64,000 bases of DNA from Chthonomonadales bacterium. Lineage in GTDB: Bacteria; Armatimonadota; Chthonomonadetes; Chthonomonadales; CAJBBX01. Position 1 is the stretch's first letter; every line of letters begins with the position of its first letter. The notes under the pieces were generated by a model. The model made no database searches, had not been told where the DNA came from, and saw only the letters and a list, made by a program, of their open reading frames with translations. The position numbers and the translations under genes were made by a program. Shown piece by piece: positions 51,799-61,571 of this stretch. Location of the stretch: contig JADLGO010000058.1 in NCBI GenBank assembly GCA_020849275.1, positions 1 to 64,000 of the forward strand, in the 5' to 3' direction.

Positions 51799-53217
51799 TC
51801 ACCGAACGGTGCCCGGCGAGCCGCCCTCGTCTCGGTGCATCCAGGGCGTCCGCGCGTCCCAGGCGCGCACCAGGGCGTCGAGGGCGCGCGCCGTTTCATC
51901 CTGCTCGCCGCCGCGGGCGAGGTTCCGCAACTGGTAGGGGTCGGCGCGCAGGTCGTGGAAGCGATGTGGGCGCTCGGCGAGGTCGCGTCTGTTCGTCCGG
52001 GGCAGCCCGTATAGATGCGTCGGGGTACGCACCCCCACGCCATCGCCGCCAGTCTCCACGAAGGCGTGCGGCCGCTCGAGCGCCTCGCGCTCGCCGCGCA
52101 GGATGGGCGCGAGACTGCTGCCGTGAACGTGGGCGGGCGGCTCGAGGCCGGCGAGCTCCAGCAGCGTCGGCATCACGTCGATCGTGGAGGCCACGTGCCC
52201 GCTCGCCACGCGCGGCGCGCGCGCCGGCCGCCCCGCGCACCGGACCACGAGCGGCACGCGGATGCTCTCCTCGTCGAGCGTGTCCTTCTGCACTCGCCCG
52301 TGGCTTCCCAGGTTGTCGCCGTGGTCGGAGGTGAGGAGGACCACGGTCTGCTCCTCCAGGCCGGCGGAGTGCAGGGCATCGAGCATGCGGCCCACGCACT
52401 CGTCGGCCCACGTCGTCATCCCGGCGTACTCCGCGTACAGCTCGCGGAGCCCGTAGCCGGCGGGCAGCGTCTCGGTGTGTGGCAGGTGGTGGTTGTAGAA
52501 GCGGAAGTCCCACCGGTAGACGCGCAGGTGGTACTCGCCGTTGGGCAGCGGCCCGTCCGGGTCGGCGTTGGGGCGCAGCACCATCGCGGCGGGATCGTAC
52601 ATGGCGCGCACGCGCTCGGGGGCGTCGGCCAGCGGGCAGTGGGGCGGCGAGATGTTGTAGTAGAGGAAGAACGGCTCCGCCGCGCCGCGCCGGTCGGCAA
52701 GGAACCGCTCCACCTCGGCGGCCTCGAAGTCGACGCTGTAGCCCGGCGGCACGAACTCCGGTCCCCCGTTGCGTGTGTAGCTCTGGCCGGTGTGGCAGTG
52801 GTGGACGCGCGGGATCAGGTACTCGTGAAAGCCCACGTCGTGCGGCCAGGTGTGGATGTGCCACTTGCCGATCGCGGCGTTGTGGTAGCCGTGTTCCGCC
52901 AGGATCTCCGGCAGCGTCGGGTCCGGCAGGTGTGGCCGGCCATGCGCCGGGTACTCGGGCATGTCGACGTGCCCTTCGGACACGTGGGCGAAGTTGGCGA
53001 CGCCGTTCGTGCACCGGCGCGCGTACTGTCCCGAGAGGAGCGCCGAGCGCGCCGCCATGCAGACGGGGAAGCTCGTGATCGCCGTCTCGAAGCGGGTCCC
53101 CCCGGCCGCCAGGCGGTCGATGTTCGGGGTGCGCACGACGGGGTGCCCGTAGCACCCCACCTCAAAGGCGCGAAGCTGGTCGGCCTGGCAGATCACGATG
53201 TTGGGCGGGCGTGGCAT
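51799..53217 (-). CDS. Sulfatase of the arylsulfatase/choline-sulfatase type
   Basis: This 472-residue protein has the sulfatase signature PVCMAARSALLSGQ: the cysteine in C-x-A-x-R is the residue converted to formylglycine. The metal-binding N-terminus (P-N-I-V-I-C-Q-A-D-Q), the central G-K-W-H segment and the later TSDHGDNLG, with the second metal-ligand pair, are all present. It has no signal peptide, so it may act in the cytoplasm on imported sulfated sugars. It follows the GH67/GH20-like gene by 80 bases on the same strand, which suggests joint use of a sulfated glycan. GGGAGGAG precedes the ATG at 53217. Confidence 0.9.
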   Translation of the reverse strand: MPRPPNIVICQADQLRAFEVGCYGHPVVRTPNIDRLAAGGTRFETAITSFPVCMAARSALLSGQYARRCTNGVANFAHVSEGHVDMPEYPAHGRPHLPDPTLPEILAEHGYHNAAIGKWHIHTWPHDVGFHEYLIPRVHHCHTGQSYTRNGGPEFVPPGYSVDFEAAEVERFLADRRGAAEPFFLYYNISPPHCPLADAPERVRAMYDPAAMVLRPNADPDGPLPNGEYHLRVYRWDFRFYNHHLPHTETLPAGYGLRELYAEYAGMTTWADECVGRMLDALHSAGLEEQTVVLLTSDHGDNLGSHGRVQKDTLDEESIRVPLVVRCAGRPARAPRVASGHVASTIDVMPTLLELAGLEPPAHVHGSSLAPILRGEREALERPHAFVETGGDGVGVRTPTHLYGLPRTNRRDLAERPHRFHDLRADPYQLRNLARGGEQDETARALDALVRAWDARTPWMHRDEGGSPGTVR

Positions 53218-53297
53218 CGTCTCTCCTCCCGGTGCGCGCCGTGGGCGCTCGCAGCCGCTTCAGTCACGGTGGTGTCCTCGAGCCCTGGAGCCGCGTC

Positions 53298-55625
53298 CTA
53301 CGCCGGCTCCTCGCGCAGCAGCCAGACCTCCGAGACCTGGCAGGCGCGCCCGTTGCCGCCCGCTCCCGGCTCCGCGCTCCACGTCAGGGTCAGCGAGCCG
53401 TCGGCGGTGGCCCCGGCCGGCACGCCGAACTCGAGCGGGCGCGGCGGCGCCGGCCGCTCGATGGGGCCATGCACGGCGAGCCCTCGGCCCGCGGTCAGAC
53501 CGACCCGTCGGCGCGGGCTGTCGCAGCCATAGACGACGCGCACGCGGTAGCTCGCCCCGGCATCCAGCCCGTCCCAGCGCATGGAGAGCGGCGTGTCGTA
53601 GAGCGTCTCGATGTAGCGCGACCAGGCGAGGCGGCCGGCCCGCTCAGCGAAGCCGACCCGCGGCGTTCGCGATGCGCCCGGGTCGCCGTCCGGGTCCGCC
53701 GCCGGGAGCAGGTGCGGGCGGCGCGCGGGGTTGCCGGGCTCTTCGTGGAAGCCTCCGGGGCCCGGGTCCGTCCAGCGCCGCAGCCCCTCGATGGCGCGCA
53801 GTCGGGCGGCCTCGTCCGGCAGGACAGCGATCTCCTCGAATCGCGCCTCCAGCCAATCCCGCTCGTTCAGCGGGGCATCGGCGCTGTCCAGGTTGGCGCC
53901 GCGCTCGCGCGCGATGGCCGCGTAGCGCGGAACGCTGAGCTGCATGCGCACGCTCTGGTAGAGCGCCTCGCCCAGCTCGAACAAGCGGGCTCGGAGCGCG
54001 AGGCCCACGGGCTCGGTCACGGCGCGGTCCAGCTCCTCGCGCGCCCGGCGCAACGCGAGCGCCGCGCCGGTGCGAGGGGCCTCCGCCAACCGCTCCATCG
54101 CGCGCTCCTCAAGCTCCGTCTCGTGGAGCAGGCGACGCCGCACGTAGGCATCGTAGTGTGCGCGGTAGAGCGCTTGCTGGAACCGCCAGTTGAGGCGGTC
54201 GCCAGGCGTGGCGCGCCGCTCCATCTCCTTGAACTGCGCCAGCGTCGTCGCGACCCCGGCGTTGGCGGCCAGCGGACCGCGCCAGTTGCGCTCCAGGGCC
54301 AGAAGCCCCTGGGCCAGGGCATCCGCCATGTGCTCACCCACGAAGTAGCGAGCGTAGTCGCGCAGCACCTCCAAGAGGATGGCGTCCGGGTCCCAGCCGA
54401 GGGCGCTCCACACCGCCTTGTTGACGTCGTCGTTGCAGCCTTCCGAGTAGGTGAGGAAGCCGACGGTGTGCGGCGCGGTGGCGCGGAAGATGGCGGCCTG
54501 GCGCAGCGGCTCGGGGTTGATCGGCTCGCGCCCCTCCGTTCGGGCGAAGGCCAGGTCCCAGTCCGGCGGCGGATACTGGCAGCGCGTGCAGTGGGTGATG
54601 TCCGGGTAGTGGCGGATCGGGTACTCCGCCGGCACCGCGGCGCGCAGTTCTGGCAGGCTCAGGCGCACCTGCGGGCCAAAGACCACGCCCGTGAGCCAAC
54701 TGGGGCGCCCGTCGCGCAGGATCGTCAGGAACGTGTCCATCCACTCCGCCGAGAAGCCCTGCGGCGCGACCCAGACCTGGGCGCGTGGATGGCGACGGCG
54801 TAACGACTCCGCCTGTCGCTCCAGGAGCGCCATTTGCACGCGCGGCTCGGTGTGGCCGGGGTCGCCGCCCGGTACGAAGAGCGCGTCGATGCGCGGCAGC
54901 TGCTCGAACACGGCACCCCACTCCTGGAGCGCGGACCGCACCGTGGCCGGGTCGGCGTAGTCGGGGTCGAGGGCCGGGTACCAGATCCACACGTCCAGTC
55001 CATAGGAGTCGAGAAGTGCCGACATGGCCTTCATCATCGCCATCGGCGGAGCCGGGAAGTGCGGGCTGTCGGCGTCGTCGTCGGAGCGCGGCGGGATGAG
55101 CTCCACGGCGTTGGCGCCGAAGACGGCCAGGTCGCGCACGTATTGCTCCCACATCGTCAGGTCCCAGCCGTCGTACGAGTTGGTCTTGGGGCGGTAGCCG
55201 AGCTGATGACCTCGGAGCGCGTAGCGCGGGGTCGTGGTCAGGTCGAAGCCCGCGGGCACGCCGGCCGAGTCGCGGCCACCCCGCAGCGCCCGCAGGAGCC
55301 GTCCCACTCCGAAGAGCACGCCGCGCGCGTCGTCCGCGCTGACACGCACGGCCGCCGCGCCCGCCGCCGGGGCCGTGGCCAGCCGGTAGCCCTCCGGCCC
55401 GACGGCCCGCGCCTCGACCGAAGGCGGCGAGAGGGGCGCCAGATCCGCCTCGCGGCCGACCATCACCACCGGCGCATCGCCCACGGGCCAGGCGTGCGCC
55501 ACCGGCCAGCGCAGGCGCGTGCGCCGCTCCACCTCCTCCACGAGCATCTGGATCGCGCGGCGTTCCGGCTCCGGCCGGTCGGGCGGGGTTACGACCACCG
55601 CGTGAGCGAGATCCACCATGTCCAC
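53298..55625 (-). CDS. GH67/GH20-type N-terminal domain plus glycosidase-like barrel
   Basis: This 775-residue protein opens with a region like the accessory N-terminal domain of GH67/GH20/GH84 enzymes (A-I-Q-M-L-V-E-E-V, then V-L-F-G-V-G-R-L-L-R-A-L), followed by a barrel starting RYALRGHQLGYRPKTNSYDG, with GLDVWIWYPALDPDY and FVPGGDPGHTEP. Alpha-glucuronidase-like proteins (GH67) have this arrangement, but I cannot assign the catalytic acids. A C-terminal beta domain follows. No signal peptide is seen. The start is uncertain: GTG 55625 is 10 bases after AGGAGG, and ATG 55619 is the alternative. It is probably in an operon with the sulfatase. Confidence 0.6.
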   Translation of the reverse strand: MDMVDLAHAVVVTPPDRPEPERRAIQMLVEEVERRTRLRWPVAHAWPVGDAPVVMVGREADLAPLSPPSVEARAVGPEGYRLATAPAAGAAAVRVSADDARGVLFGVGRLLRALRGGRDSAGVPAGFDLTTTPRYALRGHQLGYRPKTNSYDGWDLTMWEQYVRDLAVFGANAVELIPPRSDDDADSPHFPAPPMAMMKAMSALLDSYGLDVWIWYPALDPDYADPATVRSALQEWGAVFEQLPRIDALFVPGGDPGHTEPRVQMALLERQAESLRRRHPRAQVWVAPQGFSAEWMDTFLTILRDGRPSWLTGVVFGPQVRLSLPELRAAVPAEYPIRHYPDITHCTRCQYPPPDWDLAFARTEGREPINPEPLRQAAIFRATAPHTVGFLTYSEGCNDDVNKAVWSALGWDPDAILLEVLRDYARYFVGEHMADALAQGLLALERNWRGPLAANAGVATTLAQFKEMERRATPGDRLNWRFQQALYRAHYDAYVRRRLLHETELEERAMERLAEAPRTGAALALRRAREELDRAVTEPVGLALRARLFELGEALYQSVRMQLSVPRYAAIARERGANLDSADAPLNERDWLEARFEEIAVLPDEAARLRAIEGLRRWTDPGPGGFHEEPGNPARRPHLLPAADPDGDPGASRTPRVGFAERAGRLAWSRYIETLYDTPLSMRWDGLDAGASYRVRVVYGCDSPRRRVGLTAGRGLAVHGPIERPAPPRPLEFGVPAGATADGSLTLTWSAEPGAGGNGRACQVSEVWLLREEPA

Positions 55626-55778
55626 GGCTGCCGGGCCTCCTCCCTTCCCGGGCAATCAGGTTCCTTCCGCGCCGCGGGTATCCCTGCCGTTGCCTGGGCG
55701 AAGGCGGCCCGTTGACGGTCTACTCGGGGACCGGGTCCGGACAGGTACGCCGAGCGAGAACGGCCGCAAACGCCGTTG

Positions 55779-55807
55779 TTGACAACTCGCGCACCCTCTG
55801 TTACACT
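55779..55807 (+). promoter_or_regulatory. Consensus sigma-70 promoter of the LacI-family operon
   Basis: TTGACA at 55779-55784 and TACACT at 55802-55807 are separated by 17 bases. This is among the strongest promoters in the window. Transcription would start near 55814, inside the inverted repeat that follows. Confidence 0.75.
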
Positions 55808-55826
55808 GGCTAAAGCAGGTTTAGCC
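55808..55826. promoter_or_regulatory. Inverted repeat, LacI-type operator candidate
   Basis: GGCTAAAGCAGGTTTAGCC is a 7+5+7 inverted repeat directly after the -10 and over the transcription start. Its size and A/T-rich half-sites with a GC centre resemble LacI-family operators. The regulator encoded just downstream is the natural candidate, giving negative autoregulation. Confidence 0.65.
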
Positions 55827-55902
55827 CGGCGCGCTCCCCTCTTCGGCGCGAGCGCGCCCGGGGTGGCGCGCCCGCGTCCGTCGAACCAGACGGGAACGAC
55901 CC

Positions 55903-56949
55903 ATGCCAGGATCCATGCCGGCCCGCGACCCGCGAACGACGCTGACGCAGGTCGCCGAGCGCGCCGGCGTCTCGCTGACGACCGCATCGCTCGTGCTCGG
56001 AGGCAAGGCGGACCAGCACCGCATCTCCTCCGACACGCTGCAGCGCGTCCTGCGCGCGGCCGAAGAGCTCGACTACGCGCCGAACCTGCTCGTGAAGTCG
56101 CTGCGGCACGGCCACACGAACATCCTGGCTTTTCTCAGCGCGTTTCGGCACCGCCACGCGAGCGATCTCTACATGGATCGCCTCTCGACGTCGATCGAGA
56201 TGGCGGTGGGACGCCACGGCTACAACGTCCTCGTCTACTGCAACCACGCCCTTGGGGCCGAGGAGACCTACCGCTTCCTCAACGGAGGCCACACGGATGG
56301 CCTGTTGTTTTTCGCCCCGCTCCCCGACGACCCCCTGCTGCCGTATGTGCGCCAGTCGCGTCAGACAACCGTGCTCATCAACGCGCGCGACGATGCCGGA
56401 GTGCTCCCGTGCGCACGCGACGACGTCGAGAGCGGCATGTGCCAGGTCGCGCATGCGCTGCTCTCGCTCGGGCACCGGCGGATCGTCGCGCTCGGCGAGG
56501 AAGGCCGCGCCTTCCGCGACTCCGCGGAGCGAATCGCGCTCCTGGAGCGCCATCTGTGCGAGGCGGCGCCAGTCGGCCTCGAGTTCGCGACCGCATCGCT
56601 GCGGGGCAGCGCCGAGTCGCTGCTCCGCGATCTCATGGGCGGCGCGCGGCCGCCGACCGCGCTCTTCTGCTGGCGCGACCGGATGGCCTACTGGTTCCTG
56701 GAGGCGTGCGAGTCGCTCGGCATCGACGTGCCGGGGCGGCTCTCGATCGTGGGCTACGACGGCCTGCACTGGCCGGCGGCCACGCGTCACGTCGCCGCGT
56801 CCGTCCGTGTGGACCTGGACGCGCTCGCGGAGGCCGCCGTGGGCCTGCTGGACGGCCTCATTCATCGCCGCCACGGCGCGCCCGACGAGGCGCGGGTGCC
56901 CGTGGTTCTCTCGCCCGGAACGACACTGGGGCCCGCAAGCGGCCCATGA
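55903..56949 (+). CDS. LacI-family transcriptional regulator
   Basis: This 348-residue protein has the N-terminal LacI helix-turn-helix ([20 protein letters not shown], about 14-33) and hinge, followed by a periplasmic-binding-protein-like sugar-sensing domain (D-G-L-L-F-F-A-P, later [11 protein letters not shown]). It should repress a carbohydrate operon until its sugar ligand is bound. The start may be ATG 55903 or ATG 55915; neither has a strong ribosome binding site. It heads a plus-strand run with a prepilin-like gene, a small membrane protein gene and a GH30 gene. Its promoter carries a matching operator. Confidence 0.9.
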   Translation: MPGSMPARDPRTTLTQVAERAGVSLTTASLVLGGKADQHRISSDTLQRVLRAAEELDYAPNLLVKSLRHGHTNILAFLSAFRHRHASDLYMDRLSTSIEMAVGRHGYNVLVYCNHALGAEETYRFLNGGHTDGLLFFAPLPDDPLLPYVRQSRQTTVLINARDDAGVLPCARDDVESGMCQVAHALLSLGHRRIVALGEEGRAFRDSAERIALLERHLCEAAPVGLEFATASLRGSAESLLRDLMGGARPPTALFCWRDRMAYWFLEACESLGIDVPGRLSIVGYDGLHWPAATRHVAASVRVDLDALAEAAVGLLDGLIHRRHGAPDEARVPVVLSPGTTLGPASGP

Positions 56950-56971
56950 CCCATGCCGAAGGGAGACGACG

Positions 56972-57724
56972 ATGCCGGGTTCCGCTTGGGCGCGACCCCG
57001 CGCGCGCGGGTTCACGCTGATCGAGCTGCTTGTTGTGATCGCGATTATCGCCATTCTGGCTGCCATCCTGTTCCCCGTCTTCGCTCAGGCCCGCGAGAAG
57101 GCGCGGGGCATCACCTGCCTCTCCAACATGAAGCAGATCATGCTTGGAGAACTCATGTACGCGCAGGACTTCGACGAGACTCATAGCTGGACGTGGGGTT
57201 GGGACCCCACCTGGGTGCCCTGGCACCAGCAGGTCGACCCCTACATTAAGAACCGCCAGATCTGGGAGTGCCCCGACGACGCGTGGGGGCACGGGCAGGA
57301 CGCCCTCGACAGCGCGCGCCCCGCCACGCCGGTGAGCTACAGCCAGAACTTCCGATGGCCGGAGAACAGCTGGGGCTGGGGCGCCGACTCGCCGAGCTAC
57401 CTGATGTCGCCGGCCTCCGCTGCCGACGCCTCCATCACGAGCCCGGCCAGCACCATCTTCATCGCGGAGCGGCCGAACTGGTACCACCAGTGGAGCGTGG
57501 GCTGGGCCACGGAGGTGTTCTGGGACTACTCCGAGTTCACGATGCAGGGCGGCGGCGCCTCGCTCCACTCGGGTGGGGGCGACTACGCCTTCTGCGATGG
57601 CCACGCCAAGTGGATGCGCCGGGAGGCCGCTACCCGGCCGGTGGGTCGCCAGGCCACCGATCCGGCTCAGCGCGACCCGGCCGACGGCCCCTGGCCGAAC
57701 GGCATGTGGGACAAGCGCCAGTGA
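56972..57724 (+). CDS. Prepilin-like secreted protein with Armatimonadota-type N-terminus
   Basis: This 250-residue protein has a type IV prepilin signal: [19 protein letters not shown], with the GF/TLIE cleavage and methylation site, then [12 protein letters not shown] and CLSNMKQI, the pattern found in very many Armatimonadota proteins. The rest is a DUF1559/G-type pseudopilin-like domain with aromatic patches and a C-terminal FCDGHAKWM segment. It could be a pseudopilin or a surface-bound glycan-binding protein. GGGAG lies 6 bases before ATG 56972; the gap to the LacI gene is 22 bases. Confidence 0.85.
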   Translation: MPGSAWARPRARGFTLIELLVVIAIIAILAAILFPVFAQAREKARGITCLSNMKQIMLGELMYAQDFDETHSWTWGWDPTWVPWHQQVDPYIKNRQIWECPDDAWGHGQDALDSARPATPVSYSQNFRWPENSWGWGADSPSYLMSPASAADASITSPASTIFIAERPNWYHQWSVGWATEVFWDYSEFTMQGGGASLHSGGGDYAFCDGHAKWMRREAATRPVGRQATDPAQRDPADGPWPNGMWDKRQ

Positions 57725-57787
57725 CGGCGCGCGCCCCTCGCGGTGGTAGCGCTGCGGGAGGCGCGCTCGCCCGGAGCCTGCACTGAA

Positions 57788-58024
57788 ATGGGCAGAGAGA
57801 TCAACCCGATCTACGCCATCGCGGCCATCGTGGCGCTCGTCGCCGTCGTCGTCGCGGGCTTCCTCTACTTCGCAGCGCCGCGCGCTCCCGGCGGGGTCAA
57901 GTACACGCCCGGCGTCCCACCCTGGATGGAGAAGAACGGCGCGGGCCGCAAGCAGACACCGGACTACCCGCCGGCGGCGCGGAGCGGCCCGCCGATGGCC
58001 CCGCCGGCCGTGAGCGGGCACTGA
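57788..58024 (+). CDS. Small single-helix membrane protein
   Basis: The 78-residue product has one predicted membrane helix (about 8-28) and then a Pro/Gly-rich tail of 50 residues with KYTPGVPPWME. No domain is recognised. It lies 63 bases after the prepilin-like gene and its stop overlaps the next gene's start (TGATG), so it is translated as part of the operon. The ribosome binding site is weak. Confidence 0.6.
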   Translation: MGREINPIYAIAAIVALVAVVVAGFLYFAAPRAPGGVKYTPGVPPWMEKNGAGRKQTPDYPPAARSGPPMAPPAVSGH

Positions 58025-59547
58025 TGCCCCCGGGGCGGTGCGTACCGCGCGCCGCCCCCTTCTGCGCCGATATGGCCGAAATCGCCGTCGTCGACCCCGG
58101 CGCGCGCATCGTGGACCGCTGGGAGGGCTGGGGCTGCAGCCTATCCTGGTGGGCCGTCTGCTCCGCCCACTGGCCCGAGTCGGCTCGCGCCGAAGCCTGC
58201 CGTCGGCTCTTCAGCCGGACGTCGGACGCGCTGGGCCTGAGCATCTGCCGGTACAACGCCGGCGGCACCGCGCCAACCGCCGACCCGGCTCCCTACCGGC
58301 CGGGCGGGCGCGTGCTCGCCATGCTCGACCGCGACGGCTCCTGGCGCCCCGAGCGCGACGCCGCGCAGATCTCCTGCCTGCGGCTCGCCCGGCGCTCTGG
58401 GGCCAACCGGTTCGAGCTGTTCGTGAACTCCCCGCCCTGGTGGATGCTGCGAAGCGGCAGCACGCGCGGCGGCGATGGAGGAGGCGAGAACCTGGAGCCG
58501 GGGCACGAGCGAGACTACGCGGAGTGGCTGGCGGAGACCGCGGCGCGGCTCGAGTGCGAGGCCGACGTGCGCTTTGGCTCCGTCGCGCCCTTCAACGAGC
58601 CCTCGGCGTGGTGGTGGAACGGGGCGACGAGCGGCCAGGAGGGCTGCCGCGTCTCCTGGCCAGCGCAGGCGCGCGTGGTGCGCCATCTGAACGAGGCCCT
58701 GCGCCGCCGCGGGGTTCGCGCCGTCGCGGCCTGCTCCGACGAGAACGGCGCGCACGAGGCCTACAACACCCTGGACTGGCTCACCCGGCCCGAGGGGGGT
58801 GCCCTGCGCGCGCACGCCATCGGCCGCCTGAACGTGCACGCCTACCACGGATGGGAGTGGCAGGAGCGCCTGCGCGACCTGTCCGCCGCGCGAGGAGTGC
58901 CCGCGGTGTGGATGTCCGAGGTCACCTACCGCGAGTGGGGCGAGCCGGCCTACGTCCCGAACGACATGCGGTGCGCCTTGCCCGTCTCTCGCTCGATCGT
59001 CGGCGACGTGCGACGCCTGGGGTGCCGCGGCTGGGTCTACTGGCAGCCGGTGGAGCCGCTCTCGTTCTCACTTACCTACCGCTACACGTACGGCTTCCTG
59101 CAGGCGGCGGTTGACGTCGGGGTGCCGTGGGGAGGACGCATCTACGGTCCGGGCGACTGCGTGGTGGCCAGGTCTTTCCACGTCATGATGCAGTTCTCGC
59201 GCTTCGTGCTGCCCGGGTTCCGCGTCGTGCGCTCCGGCGACGATTGGACCCTCGCGGCACACTCGCCCTCGGGCGATCGCCTGGTGCTCGTGGCGCACCA
59301 CGATGGAGAGGGCCCCCGGGAGCTGCGCTACGACCTCCGGCGGTTCGCACGGGCCGGCGAGACCGCCGCCGCGTGGCGCACCCAGAACGACGACGCATCG
59401 GGGGCCTGGGCGTGCCGAGCGATCCCGGCGCTTCCCGTGCGCGGCGGCACGCTAGAGGTCACGCTGCCCCCGCGCTCCGTCACCACCTACCGCATCGACG
59501 ACATGCGCCTGACCCCGGAGATGTCGGTCGATGCCGGTCAGAAATAG
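58024..59547 (+). CDS. GH30-like glycoside hydrolase
   Basis: This 507-residue protein resembles GH30 (endo-beta-1,6-galactanase and related): N-terminal D-R-W-E-G-W-G-C-S-L-S-W-W, the acid/base Glu in PFNEPSAWWW, and the nucleophile Glu in VWMSEVTYREW. A C-terminal beta domain (about 400-490) follows. No signal peptide is seen, so it acts in the cytoplasm or is exported by another route. It starts inside the small membrane protein gene's stop codon. Its last ten bases overlap the convergent membrane-protein gene. It likely is the enzyme whose sugar products control the LacI regulator. Confidence 0.8.
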   Translation: MPPGRCVPRAAPFCADMAEIAVVDPGARIVDRWEGWGCSLSWWAVCSAHWPESARAEACRRLFSRTSDALGLSICRYNAGGTAPTADPAPYRPGGRVLAMLDRDGSWRPERDAAQISCLRLARRSGANRFELFVNSPPWWMLRSGSTRGGDGGGENLEPGHERDYAEWLAETAARLECEADVRFGSVAPFNEPSAWWWNGATSGQEGCRVSWPAQARVVRHLNEALRRRGVRAVAACSDENGAHEAYNTLDWLTRPEGGALRAHAIGRLNVHAYHGWEWQERLRDLSAARGVPAVWMSEVTYREWGEPAYVPNDMRCALPVSRSIVGDVRRLGCRGWVYWQPVEPLSFSLTYRYTYGFLQAAVDVGVPWGGRIYGPGDCVVARSFHVMMQFSRFVLPGFRVVRSGDDWTLAAHSPSGDRLVLVAHHDGEGPRELRYDLRRFARAGETAAAWRTQNDDASGAWACRAIPALPVRGGTLEVTLPPRSVTTYRIDDMRLTPEMSVDAGQK

Positions 59548-61460
59548 TAGCTGTAGGTGTTGACGCCGAGCGCCCAGCCCACGAGCGGCCACGCGCAACC
59601 GATCAGGTAGTCGCCGAGTGTGAGGCCGAGGAAGAACGGCACGAAGCGTCGGTAGCCCGCCAGGCCGCTGTAGCGCAGCACGGCCGCCTTGCAGACCCAC
59701 GCGATGAGCAGCGGCATCCACAGCGTGCTCATCGAGAAGCTCCCCGACACGGCGAAGCCGAGCGGGTGGAAGGGCCACCACGCCAGCCTCATGCGTCCCA
59801 CCTGCAGCAGCATCGTCGTCGCGAGCCCGACCCCCACCGCGATGACCGCCGGCGGGTCCGTGTCGCGCGGACTGGCGATCCAGCCCGAGAGGCGGTTAAA
59901 GGCCTCCCAGCCGAAGCCGGTGAAGTGGCTGGCCATGCGCACCTCCGCGCCGCTGCGGTAGCCCAGGTGATAGAGCGCCCAGCAGCCGGAAACGAGGCCG
60001 ACCACGGAGGCCAGCACGAGCGCCGCCGCGATGCCTCTCGGCGCGATGCCTCGGCGCTCGCCAATCTTGAACGCCTCGAGCTGGTAGGGCATCGCGATGC
60101 TGCGGTAGGCGCGGTTGAACCAGTAGAAGTAGGTTAGGGCGCCGAGCGCCTGCGGCGAGAAGCCGCGTGTGCCGAGCACCGCCGTCAGTATGTAGTCCGG
60201 CCCGCCGTTGTGCAGGTCGTGCGCGGGCGGGCCGAGCTCGGCGCGCATGCGCGTGCAGGCCAGCGCGATGGCGAAGTAGATGGCGAACGCCGCGATGGAC
60301 ATCCAGAGCGGCAGCCCGGCAGCCGACATGAAGGCCGCCAGCGCGGCGAAGCCGGCCAGCGCGCCAAGCAGCGCGGCGCGGTAGCTCATCGGCTCGTCCG
60401 GCTCGCGGCGCCAGCCCGAGCGCGCGGCCTCCCTGGCCACGTGGGCCAGGTGCCGGCGCGCCCCCCACACCGCTAGCAGCGCAACGCCCATGTAGGCCCC
60501 GAACGACTGCTCGTTGACGTAGGGGAACTGCGGGCTGTGCTCCTGCCAGCCGTAGAGGCTGCTCACGATTCGCTCCCCGCGCCACATCAAGCAGAAGAAC
60601 CAGCTCGAGAACAACAGGTCGACGGGCAGCAGAAACCCCAGTCCGATGGCGAACGGGTAGAAGGCGATCACCGTCCCTCCCATCGCGTTCCACGGCGGGT
60701 TCGGGAAGTAGGGAGCGATGTCCTGGGCCTTCACCGGGACCGAGGGCAGGCTCGGAAAGAGCACCGCCAGGCCGTTGAGCAGGCTGATGCCACCGGCGAG
60801 CGCGAACCCCGCCCACATGGAGCGCTGGCGGTAGAACGCGCCGGAGGGGTCCGTCATCTCCAGGGGCAGCTGAAGGATGGGGTAGCTGAGCTTCTCGTGG
60901 CGGATCCACTGGCGCCGCACGAGCACGTTCATGCAGAGCATCACCCACAGGAGCACGAGCGCGAAACCGCCCCAGGCCGCCACCGGTACGAGCCAGGCGC
61001 GCACGTGCACCCACTTGTAGGGGTCGGCGCCGCCGGCGTACCATCCCTTCAGGGCGTTGGCGTCGGTCACGTACAGCCAGGTCGGCAGGGACTTGACGAA
61101 GAGCTCCTGCCATCCGTTGGAGGCCGTGGCGTAGCGGGTCGGATGCCCGAGCATCGGGAAAAGCACGTCCAGGAAGTCGATGCTTGCCAGGCAGGTGCCG
61201 ATCGTCAGCATCACGTAGACGACGAGAAGGTCGGCCTGCGAGAGCGCCCAGGAGGGCCGGGCGCGGCGCAGGAGGGCGTTGCCGGCGCCCAGCGCCACCA
61301 CGAAGCAGATCACGTTGGCGAAGAGCGAGAGCGACGAGGGGTAGGGCCCGAGATACTGGGTGCCGCGCAGCGTGCCGCTCGTGGCCATCTCCATCCGCAC
61401 AAGCCACAGGGCGTTGATGGGCAGCAACAGCGTGCCGGCCACGAGGGCACGCGCGCGCAC
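59538..61460 (-). CDS. DUF6785-like polytopic membrane protein
   Basis: The 640-residue protein has about 14-15 predicted membrane helices, resembling the DUF6785/DUF6784 family of large membrane proteins found in Armatimonadota and Planctomycetes, distantly similar to oligopeptide transporters. Characteristic segments are the N-terminal G-T-C-L-A-S-I-D-F-L-D, the central W-I-R-H-E-K-L-S-Y-P-I-L-Q-L-P-L-E-M and LHNGGPDYI. The function is not known. The start is GTG 61460 and lacks a clear ribosome binding site, so it may be a little further in. It follows the Gfo/Idh gene by about 95 bases. Confidence 0.65.
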   Translation of the reverse strand: MRARALVAGTLLLPINALWLVRMEMATSGTLRGTQYLGPYPSSLSLFANVICFVVALGAGNALLRRARPSWALSQADLLVVYVMLTIGTCLASIDFLDVLFPMLGHPTRYATASNGWQELFVKSLPTWLYVTDANALKGWYAGGADPYKWVHVRAWLVPVAAWGGFALVLLWVMLCMNVLVRRQWIRHEKLSYPILQLPLEMTDPSGAFYRQRSMWAGFALAGGISLLNGLAVLFPSLPSVPVKAQDIAPYFPNPPWNAMGGTVIAFYPFAIGLGFLLPVDLLFSSWFFCLMWRGERIVSSLYGWQEHSPQFPYVNEQSFGAYMGVALLAVWGARRHLAHVAREAARSGWRREPDEPMSYRAALLGALAGFAALAAFMSAAGLPLWMSIAAFAIYFAIALACTRMRAELGPPAHDLHNGGPDYILTAVLGTRGFSPQALGALTYFYWFNRAYRSIAMPYQLEAFKIGERRGIAPRGIAAALVLASVVGLVSGCWALYHLGYRSGAEVRMASHFTGFGWEAFNRLSGWIASPRDTDPPAVIAVGVGLATTMLLQVGRMRLAWWPFHPLGFAVSGSFSMSTLWMPLLIAWVCKAAVLRYSGLAGYRRFVPFFLGLTLGDYLIGCAWPLVGWALGVNTYSYYF

Positions 61461-61502
61461 TCGGCCGCCGGCTGCGCGCGGTGCGCTGCCGGCAGCGTGT
61501 CG

Positions 61503-61571
61503 CGGGGGCGCCGGCTCTCCGGCGCCCCCGTCGCACGGTATGGCCCCGGGGCGGCTCAGCGCCGCCCCGGG
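61503..61571. terminator. Two consecutive GC-rich hairpins after the oxidoreductase gene
   Basis: CGGGGGCGCCGG at 61503-61514 pairs with 61519-61530 (12 bp, 4-nt loop), and CCCGGGGCGGC at 61545-61555 pairs with 61561-61571 (11 bp, 5-nt loop). The second contains the oxidoreductase stop codon in its loop. They could terminate the oxidoreductase transcript before the membrane-protein gene. Confidence 0.5.
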
